64,000 bases of DNA from Streptomyces fulvoviolaceus (GTDB lineage: Bacteria; Actinomycetota; Actinomycetes; Streptomycetales; Streptomycetaceae). Shown piece after piece: positions 56,728 to 64,000 of the stretch. Where the stretch lies: contig NZ_JOEY01000001.1 of NCBI RefSeq assembly GCF_000718165.1, positions 248,001 through 312,000 on the forward strand, read 5' to 3'. The first letter of the stretch is position 1, and each line of letters begins with the position of its first letter. Made by a program: the position numbers and the translations under genes. The notes beneath the pieces are model-generated. The model did no database searches, was not told where the DNA came from, and saw only the letters and a list, made by a program, of their open reading frames with translations.

Positions 56728-58497
56728 TCAGGACCGGGCCCGGCGGATGTCCGCGACCGCCCCGTCGATGTGCCGGAAGAGCCCGGTGGGGCCGACGGCG
56801 ATGCCCGCGCCCAGCTCGCGGCACCGCTGTTCGCGGGCGGGGGTGATACGGCCGGTGAAGAACACGGCGGGCCCTTCGAAGTCCCTCCGCTCCCGCCAGC
56901 GCGCCAGGGCGGTCAGCCCGGCGTCCCGGTCGTGGCCCCGGGCGATGTCGGAGATCAGCAGATCGATGGCGTGGGTGCCGAGGATCCGTTCGGCGGTGTA
57001 CGCGTCCTCGGCGAGCAGGACGTCGGCACCTTGCTGCTCCAAGCGGTGGACGTAGGAGGTGTTGCCCGCCGGCACGTCGTCGACCCAGAGCACACGGATG
57101 CCGTCGTACTCCTCGTCTCCCTGGGCCGTCTGCACCTGGACCTGCGGCTCCTCGTCCGCGCGGATCGCGGTGACCGGCACCGCCCCGCCCTCCTGCAACT
57201 GCTTCACCAGCTCGTCCGTCTCCGGAAGGCGCATCCACTCGTCGACGAGGTGCACGAAGTTCTGGTCGCGCGCCAGCACCGGGAACTCGGTGGGCAGATC
57301 CTCCTCCAGCCGGGCGAGGACGGCCTCCCAGCCCTCCCGGTCCTCCGGATGCGGCTCCGCGAGGCCGTGTCCGGTCACGGACTCCACCGTGACCTGCCAC
57401 GCCTCCGGGTCCACGTGCGCCCACTGACTCAGCACCCGCCGGGCCACCCGGTACTCGAGGAACTCGCGGGCGGCATGCTCGTAGGTGCCGTCGCCGATCA
57501 CGAGGAGCCGGTAGAAGTCCGGGTACAGGTGCTGCAGCAGCAGCGTCCTGATCACCGACTCCGGCTTGAACTGCGCCCACACGGGGTTGAGGGAGCACTC
57601 CAGCCCGAACCCGTTGATGAGCCGCTTGATGCGTCGGGGATTGCGAGCGGAACGGTCCGCGATCAGCTTCACCAGGTCGTCGTCGAGCAGCTCGCGCAGT
57701 CCGGACCGCTCGGCGCAGCTCCGGACGTACCCCTCGATGCCGTCACCGCCCGGCACCGGCAGCCGGTAACTCGTCTGGAAGACCTTCTCCATGAACGCCG
57801 ACCCGGCGGGCCCGAGATCCCGGAGCAGCCCGGACGACCCGAGCGCCGACCGGTCACAGCCGATCACGAACGCGAGCCCCGGCACGTCCAGGTAGACCTT
57901 CACCGCCTCGCACACCGCGAGGACCGTCTCCTCCGAGCAGCGGTCGAGGTCGTCGACGAAGACGACGAGGAGCCGGCGCGGCTCGTGCGGCGCCGCCTCC
58001 GCCCACTCGGTGGCGAGGGCGTGCAGCGCGCCCCGCATGGCGTTGCGGGCCGTGGCGTCGACGGAGAGGGCCTGCCAGAAGCGGTCGACGAGGCCGGCCA
58101 CGCCGAACGGCGCGAGGGCCACCGTCAGCGTCGCGCGCAGCGCCGTGATCAGCGTGCGCCGCTCGGACAGCCGGTTCAGGGCCCGCTGCAGGACCCGCCG
58201 GTCGAACCGCATCAGGACGGACTTGATCAGCCCCTCCAGCGCGTCGGCCCCGGTGGAGGTCCAGGCGTTGTACCAGACGGTCTCGACGTCCTGGTATCCC
58301 TGCCGCAGCTCCGCGTCGACCAGCCGCATCAGGCTGCTCTTGCCCATCCCCCACCCGGCGTCGACGGCGAGCGTGAAGGGGGTCTGTCTCCGGGAGTCGT
58401 GCAGGAGTTTGGCCAGCTCACGGGCGGCCCGGCCGGTGCCGAGCAGGTCGGCCTCCGGTCCCGTGACCGGCTCGTCGTTCAGCAGCGAGAACTCCAT
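56728..58497 (-). CDS. KAP-family P-loop NTPase with C-terminal receiver-like domain
   Basis: A 589-aa protein. Residues 15-430 are a KAP NTPase: Walker A GWGMGKSS (48-55), Walker B LLVVFVDDLDRC (176-187), SARNPRRIKRLIN as sensor/arginine-rich segment. KAP proteins are membrane-linked signalling or defence ATPases; two short hydrophobic stretches (TLTVALAPFGVAGLV) fit. Residues 467-575 resemble a response-regulator receiver: IRVLWVDD (Asp473/474), LLISDIA (Asp517), FFTG (Thr548); the conserved Lys near the end is missing (GAGIAVGPTG), so it may be a pseudo-receiver. The fusion is unusual. Confidence 0.85.
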   Translation of the reverse strand: MEFSLLNDEPVTGPEADLLGTGRAARELAKLLHDSRRQTPFTLAVDAGWGMGKSSLMRLVDAELRQGYQDVETVWYNAWTSTGADALEGLIKSVLMRFDRRVLQRALNRLSERRTLITALRATLTVALAPFGVAGLVDRFWQALSVDATARNAMRGALHALATEWAEAAPHEPRRLLVVFVDDLDRCSEETVLAVCEAVKVYLDVPGLAFVIGCDRSALGSSGLLRDLGPAGSAFMEKVFQTSYRLPVPGGDGIEGYVRSCAERSGLRELLDDDLVKLIADRSARNPRRIKRLINGFGLECSLNPVWAQFKPESVIRTLLLQHLYPDFYRLLVIGDGTYEHAAREFLEYRVARRVLSQWAHVDPEAWQVTVESVTGHGLAEPHPEDREGWEAVLARLEEDLPTEFPVLARDQNFVHLVDEWMRLPETDELVKQLQEGGAVPVTAIRADEEPQVQVQTAQGDEEYDGIRVLWVDDVPAGNTSYVHRLEQQGADVLLAEDAYTAERILGTHAIDLLISDIARGHDRDAGLTALARWRERRDFEGPAVFFTGRITPAREQRCRELGAGIAVGPTGLFRHIDGAVADIRRARS

Positions 58498-58548
58498 GAC
58501 GTCCTGCCTCCCCCGAGGTCCAGGACGTCAACCTATCGAGTACGACGG

Positions 58549-59232
58549 TTACTTGGGCCCTTTTGTGCCGCCCTGCCCGCGCCCGGGCTTGCCGTCGGAG
58601 TTGCCGGGAGCCGTCGTGCTCGCGGTGGCCGTGGGAGTGGTGGAGGTCGGGTCGGCGGTGGGTGACCCGGTCGTGGGCTTTCCGGTCCCGTCCGCGGACG
58701 CGGAGGGGCTCGCCGAGTCGCTCGGGGACTTCGGCGCGGACGGCACGGCGGCGTCGGACGAGCGGGCGGTGGACGTTCCGTCGGAGGGCCGGGTGGACGC
58801 GGAGTCCCCGGCCGCCGGGCTCGTACGCTCCCGCTTGCCCTCCGCGTCACCCGACGACGACCCGGAGAAGGCGAATCCGGCGATCAGCGCGGCCGCGGAC
58901 GCGGCCCCCGCGGCACCGGCCACCACCGCCATCCTCCGCGACCGCCAGGCACTCGGCCTGCGCCGGCCACCCGGCCTCCGGTGGGCGCTCCGGCCGGAAG
59001 CGGCGCTCTCGCCGCCGGCCACCGGTGGCAGCTCGGCCGTCTCGTCGTACGCGTTCTGCCAGCCGTGCGCGATCGCCGGGTCGGTGTACTCCTCGTAGGC
59101 CGGTGTCGACCCTGCTCGTGGGTGGTACACGTTCGGCACCCCTTGGGGCTCGTCGCCCGCGGGTATGCCGTCGGCGCCGGTCGCGTCGTTCGCGCCGTAC
59201 GCCCCGTTTCCGTCCTGAGGTGGCCTCGACAT
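58549..59232 (-). CDS. Single-pass membrane protein with low-complexity exterior
   Basis: A 227-aa protein: Gly/Pro/Asp-rich cytosolic part (1-100), a basic cluster RRPGGRRRPSAWRSRR, one membrane helix (MAVVAGAAGAASAAALIAGF) and a Ser/Thr/Pro/Asp-rich exterior of about 100 residues. Such proteins are common in Streptomyces, with unknown role. It is upstream of the KAP gene on the same strand, 51 bases away, so they may be co-transcribed. Confidence 0.75.
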   Translation of the reverse strand: MSRPPQDGNGAYGANDATGADGIPAGDEPQGVPNVYHPRAGSTPAYEEYTDPAIAHGWQNAYDETAELPPVAGGESAASGRSAHRRPGGRRRPSAWRSRRMAVVAGAAGAASAAALIAGFAFSGSSSGDAEGKRERTSPAAGDSASTRPSDGTSTARSSDAAVPSAPKSPSDSASPSASADGTGKPTTGSPTADPTSTTPTATASTTAPGNSDGKPGRGQGGTKGPK

Positions 59233-59358
59233 AGGGGCGCATTGTAGGGACGGGAGGGGCCGGCGGGACAGCTACCGGCGATAACCACCCAAAGCGCCGT
59301 GTCTCACGTGGCGGATAACACGGCCCGCGAGGCGTTACCGGGCCGTAAGCTCCCAGAC

Positions 59359-60570
59359 ATGCAGGTGATCCAGTCGACCAAGCTCGCCAACGTCTGTTAC
59401 GAGATCCGGGGCCCGGTTCTCGAGGAGGCGATGCGCCTGGAAGCGGCCGGCCACCGCATCCTGAAGCTCAACACGGGCAATCCGGCGGCGTTCGGCTTCG
59501 AGTGCCCGCCCGAGATCCTGGAGGACATCCTCCGGAACGTGTCGACGGCGCACGGGTACGGCGACGCGAAGGGGCTACTGGCCGCGCGTCGGGCGGTCGT
59601 CATGCACAACCAGACCCTCGGCATCGAGACGGACGTCGAGCACGTCTTCATCGGCAACGGCGTCTCCGAGCTGATCGTGATGGCGATGCAGGGGCTGCTG
59701 GACGACGGGGACGAGGTCCTCGTACCGGCGCCCGACTACCCGCTGTGGACCGCCGCCGTCTCGCTCTCCGGCGGCACCGCCGTGCACTACCGGTGCGACG
59801 AGCAGGCCGACTGGATGCCCGACCTCGCGGACGTCGAGCGGAAGGTCACCGACCGCACCAAGGCGATCGTCATCATCAACCCCAACAACCCGACGGGGGC
59901 CGTGTACGACGAGGCGATGATCCGGGGCCTGACGGACATCGCGCGCCGCCACAACCTGCTGGTCTGCTCCGACGAGATCTACGACAAGATCCTCTACGAC
60001 GACGCCACGCACACCCCGACCGCGTCCGTCGCCCCCGACCTGCTGACGCTCACCTTCAACGGCATGTCGAAGGCGTACCGGGTGGCCGGCTACCGGGTCG
60101 GGTGGATGTCGATCTCCGGGCCGCGCGCGCACGCCGACTCCTACATCGAGGGCCTGACGATCCTGGCGAACATGCGCCTGTGCGCGAACATGCCGGGTCA
60201 GCACGGAGTCGTCGCCGCGCTCAGCGGGCGGCAGACGATCAACGACCTGGTGCTGCCGGGCGGGCGGCTGAAGGAGCAGCGGGACGTCGCTTACGAGCTG
60301 CTCACCCAGATCCCCGGTGTGAGCTGCGTCAAGCCCAAGGGCGCGCTGTATCTCTTCCCGCGGCTCGACCCCAAGGTCTTCAAGATCAAGGACGACCGGC
60401 GGATGGTCCTGGACCTGCTGCGGCAGGAGAAGATCATGGTCGTCCAGGGCACCGGCTTCAACTGGCCCGAGTCGGACCACTTCCGGGTCGTGACCCTGCC
60501 GACGGCCGGGGACCTGCGGGACGCGGTGGGACGGATCGCGAACTTCCTGGACGGCTACAGCCAGCCGTAG
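59359..60570 (+). CDS. PLP-dependent aminotransferase (AlaA-like)
   Basis: A 403-aa fold-type I class I/II aminotransferase similar to AlaA-type glutamate-pyruvate enzymes of actinomycetes: QSTKLANVCYEIRGPV start, NTGNPAAFGFECPPEIL, GYGDAKGLLAARRAVV, NPNNPTGAVYDE, PLP-lysine in NGMSKAYRVAG and GYRVGWMS. The ATG at 59359 is favoured; a -10-like TAAGCT with the ATG seven bases after it suggests a leaderless transcript. Confidence 0.93.
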   Translation: MQVIQSTKLANVCYEIRGPVLEEAMRLEAAGHRILKLNTGNPAAFGFECPPEILEDILRNVSTAHGYGDAKGLLAARRAVVMHNQTLGIETDVEHVFIGNGVSELIVMAMQGLLDDGDEVLVPAPDYPLWTAAVSLSGGTAVHYRCDEQADWMPDLADVERKVTDRTKAIVIINPNNPTGAVYDEAMIRGLTDIARRHNLLVCSDEIYDKILYDDATHTPTASVAPDLLTLTFNGMSKAYRVAGYRVGWMSISGPRAHADSYIEGLTILANMRLCANMPGQHGVVAALSGRQTINDLVLPGGRLKEQRDVAYELLTQIPGVSCVKPKGALYLFPRLDPKVFKIKDDRRMVLDLLRQEKIMVVQGTGFNWPESDHFRVVTLPTAGDLRDAVGRIANFLDGYSQP

Positions 60571-60603
60571 TCGAATCCGTCGCATCCATTGAACGACTCA
60601 ACT

Positions 60604-60618
60604 TTAGACAGAATCTAA
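60604..60618. promoter_or_regulatory. TTAGA-N5-TCTAA palindrome resembling Fur/PerR-type boxes
   Basis: TTAGA (60604-60608), CAGAA, TCTAA (60614-60618). The TTAGAnnnnnTCTAA pattern resembles the 7-1-7 box of Fur-family regulators (PerR/CatR-like). It lies 38 bases before the start of the small gene downstream. A -10-like TAGGAT lies at 60621-60626. Confidence 0.4.
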
Positions 60619-60655
60619 GCTAGGATGGTTTCCTGAGAACACAGGAGGCCATCTC

Positions 60656-61072
60656 ATGTACGAGCCGATCCGCACCAAGTCGGTCCACAGCACGATGGCC
60701 GGCACCACCTCCGACTTCCCCCACCGTTCCCGTGAGGAAGAGCTGGACATCCAGCTCGCGGGGCATCTCGCGGCGCTGCTCGCGGTCACGGACGAGTTGC
60801 GTGCGGCTTCGCCGTCCGACGACCTGGACACGGCGGCAGGCAGGCTCGCCGAGCAGGTGACCCGGCTGCGGGGAGGCGGCACGCCGGCCCGCGCGACCGT
60901 CGCCGCTTCCGACCCGAAGCTCGTGACCCTGCACGAGCGGGCGCACGCCCTCGCGGGCCGCGCCCTGCTCGTCGCGGCGTCCCGCGCGGACACGGCGGCC
61001 GCGATTCTCGCCGCCGAGCAGATGGACGTACACGCGGCGGCTCTGGAGCCCCGCGCACTCGCGTCCCACTGA
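60656..61072 (+). CDS. Small conserved helical protein
   Basis: A 138-aa protein, mostly alpha-helical: EEELDIQLAGHLAALLAVTD, LDTAAGRLAEQVTRLRGG, LVTLHERAHALAGRALLVAA, TAAAILAAEQMDVHAA. No domain recognised; I believe similar proteins occur in many Streptomyces next to aminotransferase genes. Ribosome site ACAGGAGG nine bases before the ATG. Preceded by the TTAGA palindrome, so perhaps controlled by metal or redox state. Confidence 0.75.
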   Translation: MYEPIRTKSVHSTMAGTTSDFPHRSREEELDIQLAGHLAALLAVTDELRAASPSDDLDTAAGRLAEQVTRLRGGGTPARATVAASDPKLVTLHERAHALAGRALLVAASRADTAAAILAAEQMDVHAAALEPRALASH

Positions 61073-61097
61073 GCCTCCGCGACTCCCCCTGACGGCC

Positions 61098-61133
61098 CCG
61101 GTCCGCGTGCACCCGCAGCGACGCGCGGACCGG
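61098..61133 (+). terminator. Terminator after the small helical protein gene
   Basis: Perfect 10-bp stem CCGGTCCGCG (61098-61107) / CGCGGACCGG (61124-61133), 16-base loop, 25 bases past the stop. Confidence 0.8.
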
Positions 61134-61212
61134 GTGCCATGGCACTGCGTTGGCTTGGGGTGGGGTGCCTAGTCGCCGTAGGGGTTCGTGTCCGTCTTGC
61201 GGGTGCGGGTTC

Positions 61213-61245
61213 GTTGTGGCTTGTCGCGCCGTTCCCCGCGCCCCT
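61213..61245 (+). repeat. Short member of the dispersed repeat family
   Basis: GTTGTGGCTTGTCGCGCCGT then TCCCCGCGCCCCT. It shares the flanks of the 44036 copy (GTGGCT-GTCGCGCC and CCCCGCGCCCCT) but lacks the central block. The stretch 61134-61333 is otherwise free of genes. Confidence 0.65.
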
Positions 61246-61333
61246 GGCGGCGTTGCAGGGCCGGGGCCGGTATGTCACCCCCTGTTCATCCTTCCCATCG
61301 GGGAATGTTGGGTTCCGCGAGCACTCTGCCCCT

Positions 61334-62398
61334 GTGAGACGAATCGTAGGAATCGTCCTCGCGGTCCTGCTGATCGGCGGAGTGGTGGCAGCCGTCGTAG
61401 CGGGCCGGGAAGCGGACGACAAGGGCACGGCAACGAAGACCGTGCACGCAGTGATCGGATCGGAGAAGGCGGAGTTCTTCGCCGATCCCGACGTGGTGAA
61501 GGCCCTCGCCGCCAAGGGCTACACCGTGAAGGCCGAGACCTCGGGGTCCTGGGCCATGGAAGGCCTGGACCTCAAGGGGTACGACTTCGCCTTCCCCTCC
61601 AGCCAGGCGCCGGCCGTCGAGCTGGCGGCCCGTTACAAGGTGCACGGGACCCTTCCCCGGCCCTTCTACTCGCCGCTCGTCGCCGTGGCCCACCGCGGTG
61701 CCGCCCAGGTGCTCGCCGCGAACGGACTGGCCACGCTGGACACCGAGCACCGCGGCACCCTGAAGATGGCCGCCTACCTCGACGCCGCGGAGAAGGATCG
61801 CACCTGGCAGCAGCTCAAGGGGGCGGAGAAGTACGGCGAGTTGAGCGGCACGCTCTTCATCTCCAGCACCGACCCGGAGTCCTCCAACTCCGGCGCCCTC
61901 TACCTCGCCGCCGCCTCCTACGTGGCGAACGGTGGCCGGGTGGTCGCGAGCGAGGCCGACCTCGACCGGACCGAGCCCCTGCTGAAGAAGCTCGTCACGG
62001 TCCAGGGGGCTCAGCAGTCCAGCTCGGACGCGGTCTTCCGGGACTTCGTCAGCGGCGCCGGCAACCCGCTGGTCCTGGTCTACGAGTCGCAGGTCGCCTC
62101 GCTGCTGGCGGACGGACAGAAGCCCGACGACCTGGTCGTGCTCTACCCGGACACCACGGTCAACAGCGACCACACCGTCGTACCGCTCACCGAAGACGGC
62201 AAGGTCCTCGCCGAACTCCTCTCCACGGACCCGGAGTTGCGGAAGGCCGCCATGCGGCACGGTTTCCGGCCGCAGGGCGCCGCCACCGAGTTCGCCTCGG
62301 ACACCACCTATCTCAAGCAGGAACTGACCGGTGTCCGGCAGGCGCCCGTGCCCACCTCCGCGGTGCTGCACGAGATGGCACGCCGGGCCCGCGGATGA
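61334..62398 (+). CDS. Membrane-anchored periplasmic-binding-like protein
   Basis: About 354 aa: one N-terminal membrane helix (IVGIVLAVLLIGGVVAAVVA) then a type 2 periplasmic-binding fold (TVHAVIGSEKAEFFADPDVV, DFAFPSSQAPAVELAARYKV, FISSTDPESSNSGALYLAAA, VLVYESQVASLL). It resembles the N-terminal part of Streptomyces substrate-binding/VWA proteins. First gene of an operon with TelA and a second binding lipoprotein. GTG start; no ribosome site, possibly leaderless. Confidence 0.82.
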   Translation: MRRIVGIVLAVLLIGGVVAAVVAGREADDKGTATKTVHAVIGSEKAEFFADPDVVKALAAKGYTVKAETSGSWAMEGLDLKGYDFAFPSSQAPAVELAARYKVHGTLPRPFYSPLVAVAHRGAAQVLAANGLATLDTEHRGTLKMAAYLDAAEKDRTWQQLKGAEKYGELSGTLFISSTDPESSNSGALYLAAASYVANGGRVVASEADLDRTEPLLKKLVTVQGAQQSSSDAVFRDFVSGAGNPLVLVYESQVASLLADGQKPDDLVVLYPDTTVNSDHTVVPLTEDGKVLAELLSTDPELRKAAMRHGFRPQGAATEFASDTTYLKQELTGVRQAPVPTSAVLHEMARRARG

Positions 62399-62412
62399 CG
62401 GGGGAAGCACTG

Positions 62413-63585
62413 ATGAACAACGACGACACCTTCACGCTCACTCCACCCGAGGCCGTCACGCCCGTGCCCAAGGAGAAGGCCGGCGGGCTCGTCCCCGTCG
62501 ACGACTCCGTCCGCACGGACATGACCAAGAAGGCCTCCGCCTACATCGAGGGACTCGCCGCCCTCGACGCCCGCTCCCCCGAGTTCGCCGGCAAGGTCGG
62601 GGAGATCACCTCACTCGGCGCCGGCGACATGCGCAGCGCCGCCGCGCAGTCCAACCGGATGCTGGAGCGGACCGTGCGCAGTCTGCCGGCGCAGGGCGGG
62701 GACGCTCAGTCGCAGGTCGCGGGCTCACTGGTCGAACTCCGGCGGGTGGTCGAGGACCTGGATCCGCGTGACCTGCCGGCCTCCAAGGGGCGCAAGCTCC
62801 TCTCCCGGCTCCCCGGTGGCAACAAGCTGCGCGACCATGTCGCCAAGTACGCCTCCGCACAGGGGACCCTCAACAAGATCGTGGGCTCCCTGCGGGGCGG
62901 GCAGGACGAACTGCGGCGCGACAACGCCGCGTTGCAGACCGAGCGGGTCCGCCTCTGGGAGACCATGGGCAAGCTCCAGGAGTACGTCGTACTGACGGAG
63001 GCTCTGGACGCGGCCGTCGAACAGCACGTCACCGGCGTCGAGTCGACGGACCCGCAACAGGCCGACTCGCTCCGCGCCGACGTCCTCTTCCCCGTCCGGC
63101 AGAAGCACCAGGACCTGCTCACCCAGCTCGCGGTGTGCGCGCAGGGCTACCTCGCCATGGACGTCGTACGGCGCAACAACGACGAGCTGATCAAGGGCGT
63201 CGACCGCGCGGCCACGACCACGGTCTCGGCCCTGCGGATCTCCGTGATGCTGGCCTCCGCGCTCGACAACCAGAAGAAGGTCATCGAGCAGGTCAACGCG
63301 CTGCGCGGGACGACCGAGGACCTCATCCGGGGCAACGCCGAGATGCTCGCCACGCAGAGCGGGGAGATCCAGCGCATCGCCGCCGACCCGGCGGTCGGCG
63401 CCGAGACCCTGCGCTCCGCCTTCCAGCAGATCTACCGCACCCTCGACACGATCGACACCTACAAGGTCCAGGCGACCGAGGCGATGGCGGCGACCGTGGA
63501 GTCGCTGACCTCCGAACTCCAGCACGCCACCGCGTACTTGGAGCGCAGCCGGTCTCGGGGCGCGCTGGAAGGGGGCCTCGGATGA
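62413..63585 (+). CDS. TelA/KlaA-family toxic anion resistance protein
   Basis: About 390 aa, almost wholly alpha-helical, with coiled-coil character. TelA marks: MTKKASAYIEGLAALDARSP, LDPRDLPASKGRKLLSRLPG, DELRRDNAALQTERVRLWET and LRISVMLASALDNQKKVIEQ. TelA proteins are linked to resistance to tellurite and related anions but their action is unclear. ATG 62413 has GGGGAAGC upstream; an ATG at 62395 would overlap the previous stop. Overlaps the next gene by four bases. Confidence 0.88.
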   Translation: MNNDDTFTLTPPEAVTPVPKEKAGGLVPVDDSVRTDMTKKASAYIEGLAALDARSPEFAGKVGEITSLGAGDMRSAAAQSNRMLERTVRSLPAQGGDAQSQVAGSLVELRRVVEDLDPRDLPASKGRKLLSRLPGGNKLRDHVAKYASAQGTLNKIVGSLRGGQDELRRDNAALQTERVRLWETMGKLQEYVVLTEALDAAVEQHVTGVESTDPQQADSLRADVLFPVRQKHQDLLTQLAVCAQGYLAMDVVRRNNDELIKGVDRAATTTVSALRISVMLASALDNQKKVIEQVNALRGTTEDLIRGNAEMLATQSGEIQRIAADPAVGAETLRSAFQQIYRTLDTIDTYKVQATEAMAATVESLTSELQHATAYLERSRSRGALEGGLG

Positions 63586-64000
63586 GAGGCGCCCTCGCCG
63601 CCTGCCTGGCGGCTCTCTGCCTGCTCACCGCCTGCACGGCAGAGGGGGACCGGACGGACTTCCCGACGCCCGGCGTCCCCGGATCCGCCGAGCCGGGCAC
63701 CCTGCGCGTCCTCGCCTCCAGTGAGCTGAGCGACATGACCCCGGTCCTCGACCAGGTCGAGAAGGACACCGGAATCAAGGTCCGGCCCACCTACATGGGC
63801 ACCCTGGACGCCGTTGAGATGCTGGCGGAGGGGAAGGCCGACGACCAGTACGACGCTCTCTGGCTGTCCTCCAACGACTATCTGCGGCTGCGTCCCGACG
63901 CGGCGGAGAAGGTCGTGTCGGAGACGCCCGTCATGTCGAGCCCGGTGGCCATCGGGGTCAAGGCCGGCACCGTGGCAGAGCTCGGCTGGAAGCCGAACGA
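63582..64000 (+). CDS. Substrate-binding lipoprotein, cut by the window end
   Basis: The first 139 residues: lipoprotein signal (ALAACLAALCLLTAC lipobox) then a type 2 binding fold (LRVLASSELSDMTPVLDQVE, YDALWLSSNDYLRLRPDAAE, VMSSPVAIGVKAGTVAELGW). In Streptomyces such genes often continue into a VWA domain. Coupled to TelA by ATGA overlap. The 3' end lies beyond the window. Confidence 0.85.
   Translation, partial: MRGALAACLAALCLLTACTAEGDRTDFPTPGVPGSAEPGTLRVLASSELSDMTPVLDQVEKDTGIKVRPTYMGTLDAVEMLAEGKADDQYDALWLSSNDYLRLRPDAAEKVVSETPVMSSPVAIGVKAGTVAELGWKPN

Overview
The window is high-GC DNA with strong GC3 bias, GTG starts, SD-poor or leaderless genes, short overlapping operons and many actinobacterial families (Tad pilus locus, MEDS/HATPase regulators, SigE-family sigma factor, PIN-PhoH, DasR-type chitinase promoter). 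It reads as the chromosome of a Streptomyces species. No rRNA, tRNA or CRISPR array was seen.

Layout. 1-6.35 kb is housekeeping: ahpD, an AI-2E-type permease, a secreted SLT muralytic enzyme, PIN-PhoH and a cis-prenyl transferase, each with clear hairpin terminators. 6.35-15 kb holds single genes of general metabolism (winged-helix protein, methyltransferase, DinB, flavin monooxygenase, DHFR-like, DUF192, Tat alpha/beta hydrolase) and a divergent cytochrome P450/MFS pair. 15-22.6 kb is accessory: a PrsW-like membrane protease fused to a CdiA-type nuclease toxin with two candidate immunity genes, a decayed PIN toxin locus, small genes of the kind found with actinomycete integrative elements, two overlapping GntR regulators, two intact PIN toxin-antitoxin loci and an XRE protein. 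22.6-33.9 kb is one long minus-strand Tad/Flp pilus locus with an embedded histidine kinase/response regulator pair, an OmpA-like protein and a lipoprotein. 34-48 kb holds a chitinase with a DasR-like operator, an AAHS-type MFS permease, a SigE-family sigma factor with a membrane partner, an aberrant Nramp protein, HATPase and MEDS regulators, a large LuxR-type ATPase and a secreted zinc carboxypeptidase. 48.7-55.7 kb is a divergent catabolic cluster (GntP permease, RidA, IclR, PfkB kinase / PLP D-amino-acid deaminase, D-aminoacylase), best read as uptake and breakdown of N-acyl-D-amino acids or D-serine. 55.7-64 kb holds a secreted serine protease, a KAP ATPase fused to a receiver-like domain, an aminotransferase, and an operon with a periplasmic-binding-like protein, TelA and a second binding lipoprotein cut by the window end.

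The strongest candidates for unusual biology are the PrsW-toxin/immunity operon (15.0-17.9 kb), the KAP-receiver fusion (56.7-58.5 kb), and a dispersed 52-bp repeat that sits in frame inside two unrelated genes (44.04 and 51.9 kb). Regulatory DNA of note includes overlapping perfect inverted repeats at 18.76-18.82 kb, a textbook terminator facing uppS with no gene before it, and several promoter-embedded palindromes. All functional calls rest on reading translations and motifs by eye; none was checked by database search.
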